Source: an uncultured Porphyromonas sp. (GTDB taxonomy: Bacteria; Bacteroidota; Bacteroidia; Bacteroidales; Porphyromonadaceae). From it: a stretch of 64,000 nt of DNA. The stretch covers positions 12,936 to 76,935 of the forward strand of contig CAJPPK010000007.1 of assembly GCA_905372565.1 (NCBI GenBank), in the 5' to 3' direction. The position numbers were made by a program, and so were the translations under genes. Below the pieces are notes generated by a model. It was not told the origin of the DNA, did not search any database, and saw only the letters and a program-made list of their open reading frames with translations. This document shows positions 1 through 11,146 of this stretch, in pieces. Every line of letters begins with the position of its first letter. Within the stretch, counting starts at the first letter, position 1.

Positions 1-244
1 CGATGTCTACCAGCACTTCCACGACAAGTACAATGACTGCTCCATCCGCTACGGCGATATGAAGAAGCAGCTCGCAGCAGATATCAACGCCTTCTGCTCG
101 CCTATCCGTGAGTGTATCCTCGACATCCGTGAGGACAAGGAGCTCCTCTCCCGTGTCGCTCGTCTGGGCGCTGAGAAGGCCAGAGAGTCTGCCTCGAAGA
201 CGATCGACGAAGTTCGTCACATCATCGGCTTCCGCCCCCGTTAA
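1..244 (+). CDS. trpS: Tryptophan--tRNA ligase, C-terminal part (5' end outside window)
   Basis: About 80 C-terminal residues are visible, reading from base 2 (D-V-Y-Q-H-F-H...) to the TAA at 242-244. The segment IRYGDMKKQLAADI followed by PIRE and ending in a helix with EKARESASKTIDEVR matches the C-terminal helical region of class I TrpRS, which charges tRNA-Trp in the cytoplasm. The KMSKS and HIGH motifs would lie upstream. An ATG at 59 is internal, not a start. The identification rests on a short piece but the pattern is characteristic. Confidence 0.85.
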   Translation, partial: DVYQHFHDKYNDCSIRYGDMKKQLAADINAFCSPIRECILDIREDKELLSRVARLGAEKARESASKTIDEVRHIIGFRPR

Positions 245-283
245 TTTCCCCGTATATCCACATATAGACACCATAAGAGAATC

Positions 284-694
284 ATGGAACTAATAGGCAA
301 GATCATTCAGGTACTCCCCCTGCAGTCCGGTACATCAAAGGCAGGTAATGCCTGGAAGAAGCAAGAGTATATCCTAGAGACGCTAGGCACGCAGTATCCT
401 CGTAAGGTCTGCTTCAACCTCTTCGGCGATAACGTCGATAAATTCCCCATGCAGGTGGGGCAAGATGTGACGGTCTCTATCGATATCGAGAGTCGTGAAT
501 TCAATGGTCGCTGGTACACGGATGTACGTGCGTGGAATGTGGTCAATGGAGTACAAGTCCCAGGAGTCGCTGCTCCTGCTGCTGGCTTCGCTCCAGCACC
601 TGCACCAGGCTTTGCGCCTCAGCAACCCGTAGCACAGCCCGTGCAGAGCGCACCTGCAGCAGCTCCTACCACGGCTGACGACCTCCCCTTCTAG
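284..694 (+). CDS. DUF3127 domain protein, OB-fold/SSB-like
   Basis: 136 aa. Residues 1-90 (start MELIGKIIQVLPLQSG, with AWKKQEYILET and ESREFNGRWYTDVRAW) match the DUF3127 family of Bacteroidota, predicted to adopt an OB fold related to single-stranded DNA-binding proteins. A low-complexity Ala/Pro/Gln linker (about residues 95-130) leads to the terminal DDLPF, which resembles the acidic C-terminal tip by which SSB recruits partner proteins. The biochemical role is not established; an SSB-like DNA-binding role is inferred from fold and tail. It lies 40 bp after trpS and may be co-transcribed with it. Confidence 0.85.
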   Translation: MELIGKIIQVLPLQSGTSKAGNAWKKQEYILETLGTQYPRKVCFNLFGDNVDKFPMQVGQDVTVSIDIESREFNGRWYTDVRAWNVVNGVQVPGVAAPAAGFAPAPAPGFAPQQPVAQPVQSAPAAAPTTADDLPF

Positions 695-811
695 GCGCGA
701 GGTGCTTACACTTCTGCCATCGCTACGATCCACTGAGTACTCCCTAGGCTTAGCTACCGGGGGGCTTGGTGGATCGTCTTTTTTGCTCTCCTCTTACTAG
801 TCTCATTAGCT

Positions 812-1285
812 ATGCAGCTCGTACTCCTTGTCGTCGGGAAGACAGATAGTAAGCAGATCGATGCACTCATCGAGCAGTATGCAGATCGGCTGAAGCATTA
901 CTTGCCCTTCTCTCTGCAGGTGATCCCCGATGTGCGACGCTCGGGGAAGCTCAGTGCTGACGAGCAGAAGCGAGCAGAGGGAGCAGAGATCCTTCGTCTC
1001 CTCCAGAGCTCTGACCGCCTGGTGCTACTCGATGAGCGAGGGAAGGAGTTGACGAGTCGCGCCTTCGCTGGCTATATGGAGAAGGCGATGGCGTCAGGAC
1101 TGCGTCGGCTAGTCTTCCTCATCGGTGGTCCCTATGGCTTCTCCGAGGAGGTCTATGGACGTGCTGACGATCAGGTCTCTCTAAGTAAGATGACCTTCTC
1201 GCACCAGATGGTACGGCTCTTCGCTGTGGAGCAGCTCTACCGAGCACAGACCATCCTGCGTGGCGAGCCCTACCACCATGACTAA
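812..1285 (+). CDS. rlmH: 23S rRNA (pseudouridine1915-N3)-methyltransferase RlmH
   Basis: 157 aa, the normal length for RlmH, a SPOUT methyltransferase that uses S-adenosylmethionine to methylate the pseudouridine at position 1915 of 23S rRNA in assembled ribosomes. The SAM-binding knot is visible: FLIGGPYGF at 102-110, then the loop and helix to about 145 containing SLSKMTFSHQMVRLFAVEQLYRA in parts. The C-terminus PYHHD matches the conserved C-terminal PYHH signature. The start at ATG 812 gives a standard N-terminus (MQLVLLVVGK). The gene ends 24 bp before the next gene on the same strand. Confidence 0.95.
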   Translation: MQLVLLVVGKTDSKQIDALIEQYADRLKHYLPFSLQVIPDVRRSGKLSADEQKRAEGAEILRLLQSSDRLVLLDERGKELTSRAFAGYMEKAMASGLRRLVFLIGGPYGFSEEVYGRADDQVSLSKMTFSHQMVRLFAVEQLYRAQTILRGEPYHHD

Positions 1286-1309
1286 TTGTCCCTCTAGCTT
1301 TCTCCTCTG

Positions 1310-3040
1310 ATGTCGCTACGCACACACCTTGAGAGCTTCTTCGCTCGTCTGAGCCAAACGACCTATTATTACCTCCTCCTCTTCGCCCTCCTGCTCCCTA
1401 ATCTCGTCCTCTCGGTCGTGATGCAGCAGCCGATGATCGGGCGAGTGCTGAACATCCTCGTGATGCTCCCTATCTATATGCTCGTGCTACTGATAGCGAA
1501 GCGTCCTGGGCGTGTCTACTGGGGGCTACTGGTACTGATCCTCCTCCATGCCTTTCAGTTAGTCCTCTTGACGATCTTCAGTGGCTCGGTGGTGGCGGTG
1601 GATATGCTACTTAACCTCTTTACCTCGGAGCCAGACGAGGCAGGTGAACTGCTCTCCAACATCCTGCTACCCATCCTCTCTATCGGAGGCTTCTATCTCG
1701 TGTCTCTGGTCGTCGCTACAGCATCTGCAGTGACACAGGGCAGTCTACTACGCTCGTGGCGCATACGCATGGGCAAGATAGCCTGCGGTATCCTCCTGCT
1801 CGCCTTACCGATCTATATCGGAGCTAAGCAGCGCTTCCCCTACCTGCACCTACGTGCTGAGGTCTACCCGATGAGTGTCTTCTATAACATGTATCTGGCG
1901 ACGAAGAAGCTCCGTGAGGTCCTGCGTTATGATCAGACCAGCGCAGAGTTCTGCTTCGGTGCTGCAAGCGAGCGGGATGAAGACCAGCCCGAGGTGTATG
2001 TGCTGGTGCTTGGAGAGACTTCACGGGCTCATAGCTGGAGTCTCTTCGGCTACCCACGTCCTACGACTCCACATCTAGAGCGCCTACCGAAGGAGGAGCT
2101 AGTCGCCTTCCGAGATGTGATGACGCAGTCGAATACGACCTACAAGAGTATCCCGATAATCCTCTCTCCGGCGGACGCAGAGCATGCCGAGGAGCTTCCT
2201 CGGGTGCAGGGCTTGCTGGCAGCATTCAGGGAAGCAGGCTTCTACACCGTCTTCGTCTCTAATCAGCCAGCCAATCGTAGCTACATCGACTACTTTGCCC
2301 AGCAGGGGGATGAGCACCATGCTATCCGTAAAGAGCTACGTCACCCCAAGCGTCGTATCTACGATGCCGATATGCTCCCCTACCTCAAGAGGGCTCTGGA
2401 GGCTAAGCATAAGAAGCTCCTCGTCGTCCTGCATACCTACGGCAGTCACTTTAGCTATCGAGACCGCTGCCCTCAGGCAGAGCAGACCTTCCCCGTGCCC
2501 AAGAGCTACTCGGGGTCGGCTAAGGATAGTCTAGCACTGCGCAATGCCTATGACAATGCCATCGTCGCTACCGACCGCTTCTTGGCTTCGGTGATTGAGC
2601 TCCTTCGTGCCCAGGAGTGCCCTGCCTCGATGCTCTATATCTCGGATCATGGGGAGGACGTCTATGATGATGCTCGTGAGCGCTTCCTTCACTCTTCTCC
2701 CGATATTTCCTACTATCAGCTTCATGTACCGATGCTTTTGTGGATGAGCCCAGCCTATCGGGAGGCATATCCCCAGCTCGTCGCTACGGCGCAGGCCAAT
2801 CAGCGCAGGCCGATCAGTACCAATGCTGTCTTCCCGACGATGCTAGAGCTGGCGGGTATCCAGACTCGTTACCGTCGAGATAGTCTCTCGGTCGTCAGTT
2901 CGTCTCTTCGCACGGGTACGCGCTATTACCTCAACGATCGCTATGCCTGCGTTCCGCTCGAAGCACTAGACCTAGCCGAGGAGGATGTGCATCTCTTCCA
3001 GCAGAAGGAACTTCAGCTACCTCTGCCCTCCTGTCCTTAG
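1310..3040 (+). CDS. Phosphoethanolamine transferase, EptA-like (sulfatase fold)
   Basis: 576 aa inner-membrane protein. Five hydrophobic segments fill about residues 18-175; a periplasmic alkaline-phosphatase/sulfatase-fold domain follows from about 225. Metal and catalytic motifs are visible: GETSRA at 235-240, NTTYKS at 275-280 containing the likely Thr nucleophile, SDHGED at 445-450 and HVP at 472-474. The family transfers phosphoethanolamine from phosphatidylethanolamine to lipid A or other glycans. The substrate is not fixed by sequence. A second, diverged member lies at 53359. It is followed by a 96-bp repeat element rather than a clear terminator. Confidence 0.85.
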   Translation: MSLRTHLESFFARLSQTTYYYLLLFALLLPNLVLSVVMQQPMIGRVLNILVMLPIYMLVLLIAKRPGRVYWGLLVLILLHAFQLVLLTIFSGSVVAVDMLLNLFTSEPDEAGELLSNILLPILSIGGFYLVSLVVATASAVTQGSLLRSWRIRMGKIACGILLLALPIYIGAKQRFPYLHLRAEVYPMSVFYNMYLATKKLREVLRYDQTSAEFCFGAASERDEDQPEVYVLVLGETSRAHSWSLFGYPRPTTPHLERLPKEELVAFRDVMTQSNTTYKSIPIILSPADAEHAEELPRVQGLLAAFREAGFYTVFVSNQPANRSYIDYFAQQGDEHHAIRKELRHPKRRIYDADMLPYLKRALEAKHKKLLVVLHTYGSHFSYRDRCPQAEQTFPVPKSYSGSAKDSLALRNAYDNAIVATDRFLASVIELLRAQECPASMLYISDHGEDVYDDARERFLHSSPDISYYQLHVPMLLWMSPAYREAYPQLVATAQANQRRPISTNAVFPTMLELAGIQTRYRRDSLSVVSSSLRTGTRYYLNDRYACVPLEALDLAEEDVHLFQQKELQLPLPSCP

Positions 3041-3055
3041 GCGATCATTCCGCGA

Positions 3056-3151
3056 CCAACTAGTAGGCAACAGTAGTGCCCCTCAAGAGGCAACAGTATT
3101 ACCCCTCGAGGGGCACTACTGTTGCCTCTTTTGTGTTGATACTGCTACCCC
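3056..3151 (+). repeat. 96-bp hairpin repeat element, copy A
   Basis: One of four copies (others at 15171, 20275 and 40061). It begins CCAACTAGTAGGCAACAG. Perfect 20-bp inverted arms lie at 3065-3084 and 3108-3127 (first arm AGGCAACAGTAGTGCCCCTC) around a 23-nt loop that itself holds a further GGCAACAGTATTACC unit. The tail CTTTTGTGTTGATACTG is shared with copy B. Confidence 0.85.
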
Positions 3152-3284
3152 CATGGGATGAGCCTTGCTGATCGAGGTGTTTCCTCTCGCTAGGGAGGGG
3201 AAGAGGAGCTTGTTTAGCATACTTTAAGCCTAAGTCGCTGACATATTGACATATAAGTAATCCTTCTTGTCGTATTTTAGTGGT

Positions 3285-3309
3285 GAAGTCTGCCACTTTG
3301 GCGGATTTC
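3285..3309 (+). promoter_or_regulatory. Putative hairpin in the clpB leader
   Basis: GAAGTCTGCC and GGCGGATTTC can pair over 10 positions with two G-U wobbles around a 5-nt loop, ending 75 nt before the clpB ATG. It could be a leader structure affecting translation; no function is shown. Confidence 0.3.
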
Positions 3310-3384
3310 TTCGTTTAGGTATTCCCTTTGCATCTGCCTTTGACGAGAGCGATGTTGCTCCCAAGACAATACGAACACAAAAAG

Positions 3385-5976
<2,592 letters not shown>

Positions 5977-6014
5977 GCGGTAGGTGATTATTGATTAGTT
6001 AGGTTAGTTGTGTA

Positions 6015-6064
6015 GCGAGGCTACTTACAGGCTGTCGGCCTGTGGGTAGCCTCGCTTCCTTTTC
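6015..6064 (+). terminator. Terminator after clpB
   Basis: Perfect 10-bp arms GCGAGGCTAC (6015-6024) and GTAGCCTCGC (6046-6055), an inner CAGG/CCTG stem, then TTCCTTTTC. Confidence 0.8.
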
Positions 6065-6180
6065 AGGGGCTTAGCTTAGTGGAGAGGAAGATAGGTGGAG
6101 CGCTCGGGAGAGAGGAGGGCTTCTCTGGAGGGATCGGTAGCTAAGGTAGAGGATAGCCGGTGTAAGTAGTGGGATTGGCG

Positions 6181-6188
6181 TATCTTTG
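6181..6188 (+). promoter_or_regulatory. Promoter -7 box (TATCTTTG)
   Basis: TATCTTTG matches the Bacteroidota TAnnTTTG -7 box and lies 39 bp before the ATG at 6228. No clear -33 TTTG is seen. Confidence 0.55.
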
Positions 6189-6227
6189 CGCTCGGTAATT
6201 CATTTCGATACGACTAGATAAAGACGG

Positions 6228-7679
6228 ATGCTTAGCGACGAACAGATCTACGAAAAGGTAGATACCCCTCTCTTCCATTTGATAGGCCAGTGTGCTGATC
6301 GCCTCGGCGTCGAGGCTTATGTCGTAGGAGGATATGTCCGAGATCTCTTCCTCTATCGACCAAGCAAGGACATTGATATCGTCTCCGTCGGGCAAGGTAT
6401 TGACCTAGCCAAGGCGGTAGCTAAGGAGTTAGGGCGAGGAGCCCAGCTCGCTGTCTTCGCACGCTTCGGTACTGCGCAGGTCAAGCAGGGAGACCTTGAG
6501 GTGGAGTTCGTAGGGGCAAGACGGGAGAGCTACACGCCTGACAGCCGAAAACCCTTTGTGGAGGACGGCACGCTGGAGGAGGATCAGGAGCGCCGAGACT
6601 TTACGATCAACGCTCTAGCTATCTGCTTAAATGAAGATCGCTTTGGTGAGCTCGTCGATCCCTTCGATGGTTTGACGGACATGGAGGAGCTGACTCTGAG
6701 GACACCGCTAGACCCTGACGTCACCTTCAGCGATGATCCGCTACGGATGATGCGTGCCATACGCTTTGCTTCCCAGCTAGGTTTCTTCATCGAGCCCGAG
6801 ACCTTTGCTGCCATTGGGCGCAATGCTTCCCGTATCGAGATCATATCTGCCGAGCGCATCAATACGGAGTTAAATAAGATCCTGCTCTCTCCTCGTCCCT
6901 CGCTAGGTCTAGAGCTCTTCGAGCAAACGGGCTTGATGGGCAGGGTGTTCCCTGAGCTTCTGGAGCTCAAGGGTGCCGAAACTCGAGATGGAGTCGGCCA
7001 TAAGGATAACCTAACGCATACCTATAAGGTCGTCGATAACCTAGCCAAAGCCCTACGGACAGCATCGGTTGACGAAGAGAAGAAGCTCTGGCTCCTATGG
7101 GCAGCTCTGCTTCACGACATCGGGAAGCCTAAGACCAAGCGCTTCGATAAGCGCCTTGGCTGGACATTCCATAATCACAACTTCGTCGGGATGAAGATGG
7201 TCTCTAAGATTTTCCGCCGTCTTCGCCTCCCGTTGGACCACAAGATGCACTACGTAGAGAAGCTGGTGGAGCTACATATGCGTCCCGCTACGCTGGTAGA
7301 CGAGGGCGTGACGGACTCCGCAGTCCGACGTCTGCTCTTCGAAGCGGGGGACGACATCGATGATCTGATGCTCCTAGTCGAGGCAGACATCACGAGTAAG
7401 AACCCTCAGAAGGTACGTAAGTATCTGGATAACTATACCCTCGTTCGGCAGAAGCTTGTCGATCTCGAGGAGCGAGATCGCATTCGCAACTTCCAGCCCC
7501 CGATCTCTGGTCAGCTGATCATGGACACCTTTGCTCTCACCCCTTGCCGTGAGGTCGGACTAATCAAGGACGCTATCAAGGATGCGATACTCGATGGGAC
7601 GATCCCCAACGAGTATGAGGCCGCCTATGGCTTGATGCTCGCTGAAGCCGAGAAGCTTGGTCTCCGTCCTCAAGCCTAA
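6228..7679 (+). CDS. CCA tRNA nucleotidyltransferase / poly(A) polymerase family with HD domain
   Basis: 483 aa. The N-terminal class II nucleotidyltransferase head shows VVGGYVRD (GG at 34-35) and the metal-binding DIDIV (Asp48, Asp50). The central PolyA_pol RNA-binding region follows (about 180-245), then an HD phosphohydrolase domain with LLHDIGKPKTKR (His296-Asp297). This arrangement is typical of the Bacteroidota enzyme annotated as the CCA-adding enzyme, which repairs or adds the 3' CCA of tRNAs; poly(A) polymerase activity cannot be excluded from sequence alone. A TATCTTTG box directly upstream supports the start at 6228. Confidence 0.9.
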   Translation: MLSDEQIYEKVDTPLFHLIGQCADRLGVEAYVVGGYVRDLFLYRPSKDIDIVSVGQGIDLAKAVAKELGRGAQLAVFARFGTAQVKQGDLEVEFVGARRESYTPDSRKPFVEDGTLEEDQERRDFTINALAICLNEDRFGELVDPFDGLTDMEELTLRTPLDPDVTFSDDPLRMMRAIRFASQLGFFIEPETFAAIGRNASRIEIISAERINTELNKILLSPRPSLGLELFEQTGLMGRVFPELLELKGAETRDGVGHKDNLTHTYKVVDNLAKALRTASVDEEKKLWLLWAALLHDIGKPKTKRFDKRLGWTFHNHNFVGMKMVSKIFRRLRLPLDHKMHYVEKLVELHMRPATLVDEGVTDSAVRRLLFEAGDDIDDLMLLVEADITSKNPQKVRKYLDNYTLVRQKLVDLEERDRIRNFQPPISGQLIMDTFALTPCREVGLIKDAIKDAILDGTIPNEYEAAYGLMLAEAEKLGLRPQA

Positions 7680-7715
7680 TCATTAACCCAATCTACCCCT
7701 ATATCTACGTAAATT

Positions 7716-8147
7716 ATGAAGCAACTTATGCTCCGCATAGCTCTGCTATGCTCACTCCTTTTCGCTCCTTCTCTTGCCTTTGCCCAGACGGGCGCCGACG
7801 CTATCCTCGGTACTTACCTCACCGAAGGTGGTAAGTCCAAGGTCGTCATCACTAAGCAAGGCAACACCTTCGTCGGGACGATCTCTTGGCTAAGGAAGGG
7901 CGATATCCTCGATGAGAAGAACCCTGATAAAGCAGAGGCTAGCAAGAAGCTCACCGGAAAGGTCATCCTGCGTGGCCTACAGTACGACGCTAAGAATGAA
8001 TACAAGGGCGGTAAGATCTACGATCCCGAGAGTGGCAAGACATATAGCTGTAAGGCTACTGCTCAGGAGAATGGTGATCTCCGTGTACGAGGCTTTATCG
8101 GTGCGGCGCTCTTCGGCCGTACGACCACCTGGAAGCGTGTGAAGTAA
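7716..8147 (+). CDS. DUF2147 secreted protein
   Basis: 143 aa. A signal peptide spans residues 1-23 (hydrophobic core, ending SLAFAQ), so the protein is exported. The mature part matches DUF2147: ILGTYLTEGGKSKVVI near the start, then GKVILRGLQYDAKNEYKGGK, IYDPESGKTYSC and a terminal TTTWKRV. The family is a small beta-barrel-like domain common in Gram-negative envelopes without an established function. It follows the CCA enzyme by 36 bp and ends at a strong terminator, so it could be the last gene of that unit. Confidence 0.88.
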   Translation: MKQLMLRIALLCSLLFAPSLAFAQTGADAILGTYLTEGGKSKVVITKQGNTFVGTISWLRKGDILDEKNPDKAEASKKLTGKVILRGLQYDAKNEYKGGKIYDPESGKTYSCKATAQENGDLRVRGFIGAALFGRTTTWKRVK

Positions 8148-8192
8148 CGCCCTCCTACCCCGGGCATTTACCCGAGAGACCCCTACCCGAGA

Positions 8193-8237
8193 GGCACTGC
8201 TGGATGAGCTCACAGAGAGCGCCAGCGGTGCCTTTTT
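8193..8237 (+). terminator. Terminator after DUF2147 gene
   Basis: GGCACTGCTGG (8193-8203) pairs with CCAGCGGTGCC (8222-8232) with one T-G wobble, followed directly by five T. Confidence 0.75.
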
Positions 8238-8286
8238 GCTGGGACAGCGTGGATCGCCGTGCGGTGCAGTAGGCTATCCTCTGGGC

Positions 8287-8371
8287 GAAGGTATAGCTTG
8301 GAGGGAATGAAGGTATAGCTTTATGGGACTAGCGCCCTACCTTTTCTTGGGGAAAGGTAGGGCTTTCTTTT
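8287..8371. repeat. AAGGTA-type intergenic repeat cluster, locus 1
   Basis: Two direct copies of AAGGTATAGCTT are followed by the hairpin GCCCTACCTTT (8334-8344) / AAAGGTAGGGC (8353-8363) with a TTTCTTTT tail. Related clusters lie at 29806-29864 and 57540-57616. The hairpin with T tract could also terminate transcription. Confidence 0.6.
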
Positions 8372-8524
8372 ACCCACCGTTGGGCGTTCGTTGGATAGGC
8401 TTTTGCCTCCAGGTGAGAGCTAGGAGAAGTCTTGGATTGGATAGGTCACTGGGAGGTCACTCGGGAGGGGGAGCTTTCTCTTGTAGCCTTAGTCGGTGAT
8501 GGGTTCTGAGTTAGGCGATTGTCG

Positions 8525-8532
8525 TACCTTTG
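8525..8532 (+). promoter_or_regulatory. Promoter -7 box (TACCTTTG) for glgP
   Basis: TACCTTTG lies 40 bp before ATG 8573. It argues that 8573, not the in-frame codon at 8519, is the real start, because 8519 lies upstream of the expected transcription start. Confidence 0.55.
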
Positions 8533-8572
8533 TGACACGAATATTCACTTTATCTCAATAGACTTCAATCCA

Positions 8573-11146
8573 ATGATCATAACCAAGCGTGCTAATGAGC
8601 CCGTATGGACTAGCATCTACGCCTATGCTCAGCTCCCCGAAGAGCTCCGTCGCTTAGACGAACTATCGCACAATCTCTGGTGGGTATGGAGCCCTAAGGC
8701 GCAAGCCCTCTTCCGTCGTCTCTCCCCCGAGCTGTGGGAGGCTACCGAAGGTAATCCTGTCGCTCTGACACGCCAGCTCTCTAGCGAAGAAATCTCCGCC
8801 CTCGTAGCCGATAAGAGCTTCATGAAGGAGCTCGACGAAGTATATGCCGACTTCCGTGCCTATATGGACGAGTCTGCGGACAGCGTCCGCCCCTCGGTCG
8901 CCTACTTCAGTATGGAGTATGGACTGTCTAACGTCCTGAAGATCTACTCTGGTGGTCTCGGGGTCTTGGCTGGGGACTATCTCAAGGAGGCCAGTGACAG
9001 CAATGTCCGTCTCTCGGCTGTCGGCTTCCTCTATCGCTATGGTTACTTCACCCAGACGCTCTCCGCCGAGGGACAGCAGCAGGCTACCTACGAAGCCCAG
9101 GACTTCTCTCAGCTCCCTCTCGAGCAGCTCTTCGAGGAAGATGGGTATACCCCTATGGTGCTGGAGGTGCCCTATGCGACCCATACGGTCTACTGTCATG
9201 TCTGGAAGGTCAACGTTGGGCGCATTAACCTTTACCTCCTCGACACCGACATCCCGCAGAACAGCGAGTGGGACCGCTCCATTACCCACCAGCTCTATGG
9301 TGGTGACTGGGAGAACCGTATGAAGCAGGAGTACCTCCTCGGTATCGGTGGTGTACTTCTCCTTAAGCGACTCGGCATTCAGAAGGACGTCTACCACATG
9401 AACGAGGGGCATGCCGCCTTCATGAATGCACAGCGTCTGGTCGATTACGTAGAGGCTGGCTCACCCTTCGACGAAGCTCTCGAGCTCGTACGTGCCTCGT
9501 CGATCTACACGGTGCACACCCCTGTACCTGCAGGGCATGACTATTTCGATGAGGAGCTCCTAGGTAAGTACCTCGGGCACTTCCCCTCTCGCCTCGGGAT
9601 CTCTTGGCATGACTTCGTCAGCCTAGGACGTGAGAATCCGGAGAGCCAAGAGAAGTTCTCGATGAGCGTCTTCGCTCTGAACACTTGCCAGGAGGCTAAC
9701 GGCGTGAGTCTCCTACATGGCAAGGTCTCACAGGAGATGTTTGCTCCCGTTTGGAAGGGCTTCTTCCCCGAAGAGCTCCACGTAGGCTACGTAACCAATG
9801 GGGTTCACCTACCGACATGGGCTTCCCCAGCCTGGCAGGAGTTCTACCTCAAGCACCTCGGCAAGGGCTTTATCAAGAACCAGACGTCCGAGGATACGTG
9901 GGCGAAGATCCAGTCCGTACCCAACGAAAAGATCTGGGAGACGCACCAGCAGATTAAGCTTCATCTGATCGAGCACATCCGCTCCTTCTACGGAGAGAAG
10001 TGGATCAAGAGTAGTGGTGATCCCGAAACGACCGTATCGGTACTCGATGGGATCAACCCAAATGCTCTTTTGATCGGCTTCGGTCGTCGTTTCGCTACCT
10101 ACAAGCGCGCCCATCTCCTCTTTACCGACCTCGAGCGTCTGGAGCGCATCGTCAATAATCCGAAGTACCCCGTACAGTTCCTCTTTACAGGGAAGGCGCA
10201 TCCTGCCGACGGGGGCGGTCAAGGCCTCATCAAGTATATCCTCGAGATCAGCCGTCGTCCTGAGTTCCTCGGTAAGATCATCTTCCTGGAGAACTACGAT
10301 ATGCGTCTGGCGAGCAAGCTCATCGCTGGCGTTGACATCTGGATGAATACCCCTACCCGTCCGCTAGAGGCGTCTGGTACCTCGGGAGAGAAGGCCGAAA
10401 TGAACGGCGTGCTTAACCTCTCCGTCCTCGACGGCTGGTGGTACGAAGGCTATCGTAAGGGCGCCGGCTGGGCATTGACGGACAAACGTACCTTTACCGA
10501 CCAGGGACTTCAGGACAAGCTCGATGCTACGACCATCTATGATATGCTTGAGAAGGAGATCATCCCGCTCTACTTCGACCGTGGGGATAAGCCTTTCTCG
10601 GACGCTTGGGTACAGACGATGAAGAATTCAATGAACTTCATCGCACCACACTACACCATGCGCCGCATGATGGACGACTACTTCGCACGCTTCTACAGTA
10701 AGCTCGCTGAGCGCTCGGCACACCTCCACGCTGACGGACATCGGGTGGCGCGTGAGCTAGTCGAGTGGAAGCGTAGCACAGCGGAGCGCTGGGATGACCT
10801 GCGCATCCTATCTGTCGAGGATACGGCACAGACCAACGCCTTCGCTACCGACCGTCATACCGGTACGGAAGAGACGATCCGCCTGACGCTCGATCGTGGC
10901 GCTCTGGCCTGCGACCTCGCCGTAGAACTTGTAGATACGCAGGAAGGCGAAGGGGGCAAGCTACGTCTCGTTGGCAAGGCCCCGCTGAAGCTCGTCAGCA
11001 AGGAGGGCTCTCAGGAGACCTACGAGCTACGCTTCACGCAGTCTCGCCCAGGTCACTACAAGCGTGCCCTACGCATCCTCCCCACACACCCTGAGCTTCC
11101 TCACCGTATGGACTTCGCCCTCGTCCGCTGGGTAGCCCTACAGTAA
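8573..11146 (+). CDS. glgP: Alpha-glucan family phosphorylase (GT35)
   Basis: 857 aa from ATG 8573. The enzyme removes glucose units from glycogen or maltodextrin as glucose-1-phosphate using pyridoxal phosphate. An N-terminal DUF3417-type region (about 10-120, containing LSHNLWWVW and FRRLSPELW) is followed by the phosphorylase catalytic part: YFSMEYGL, GGLGVLAGDYLKEASD, DVYHMNEGHAAF, VTNGVHLPTW and FGRRFATYKR. The cofactor-lysine motif reads EASGTSGEKAEMNG with Lys607; the common Met before the lysine is Glu here. A C-terminal beta-rich extension follows. This is the short TIGR02094-like form rather than the classical E. coli GlgP type. Confidence 0.93.
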   Translation: MIITKRANEPVWTSIYAYAQLPEELRRLDELSHNLWWVWSPKAQALFRRLSPELWEATEGNPVALTRQLSSEEISALVADKSFMKELDEVYADFRAYMDESADSVRPSVAYFSMEYGLSNVLKIYSGGLGVLAGDYLKEASDSNVRLSAVGFLYRYGYFTQTLSAEGQQQATYEAQDFSQLPLEQLFEEDGYTPMVLEVPYATHTVYCHVWKVNVGRINLYLLDTDIPQNSEWDRSITHQLYGGDWENRMKQEYLLGIGGVLLLKRLGIQKDVYHMNEGHAAFMNAQRLVDYVEAGSPFDEALELVRASSIYTVHTPVPAGHDYFDEELLGKYLGHFPSRLGISWHDFVSLGRENPESQEKFSMSVFALNTCQEANGVSLLHGKVSQEMFAPVWKGFFPEELHVGYVTNGVHLPTWASPAWQEFYLKHLGKGFIKNQTSEDTWAKIQSVPNEKIWETHQQIKLHLIEHIRSFYGEKWIKSSGDPETTVSVLDGINPNALLIGFGRRFATYKRAHLLFTDLERLERIVNNPKYPVQFLFTGKAHPADGGGQGLIKYILEISRRPEFLGKIIFLENYDMRLASKLIAGVDIWMNTPTRPLEASGTSGEKAEMNGVLNLSVLDGWWYEGYRKGAGWALTDKRTFTDQGLQDKLDATTIYDMLEKEIIPLYFDRGDKPFSDAWVQTMKNSMNFIAPHYTMRRMMDDYFARFYSKLAERSAHLHADGHRVARELVEWKRSTAERWDDLRILSVEDTAQTNAFATDRHTGTEETIRLTLDRGALACDLAVELVDTQEGEGGKLRLVGKAPLKLVSKEGSQETYELRFTQSRPGHYKRALRILPTHPELPHRMDFALVRWVALQ

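Larger units (their letters stand above)
3041..3384. other. Intergenic region before clpB
   Basis: No gene is seen. The region holds a 96-bp repeat element (3056-3151), a direct repeat TGACATAT TGACATAT at 3239-3254, and an imperfect hairpin at 3285-3309 (GAAGTCTGCC / GGCGGATTTC, 10 pairs with two G-U wobbles, loop ACTTT). The last two sit where the clpB promoter and leader should be. No CIRCE element was found. No good TAnnTTTG box is seen. Confidence 0.6.
8148..8572. other. Intergenic region before glgP
   Basis: No gene is seen. It contains the terminator at 8193-8237, a cluster of AAGGTATAGCTT-like repeats with a terminator-like hairpin (8287-8371), and a TACCTTTG promoter box at 8525-8532. 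Confidence 0.6.

Noticed and set aside
3056..3151. The 96-bp element as the terminator of the gene at 1310
   Set aside because: It may stop transcription by its hairpin, but the same sequence occurs in other settings and orientations, including inside a coding end, so its spread is not explained by termination.
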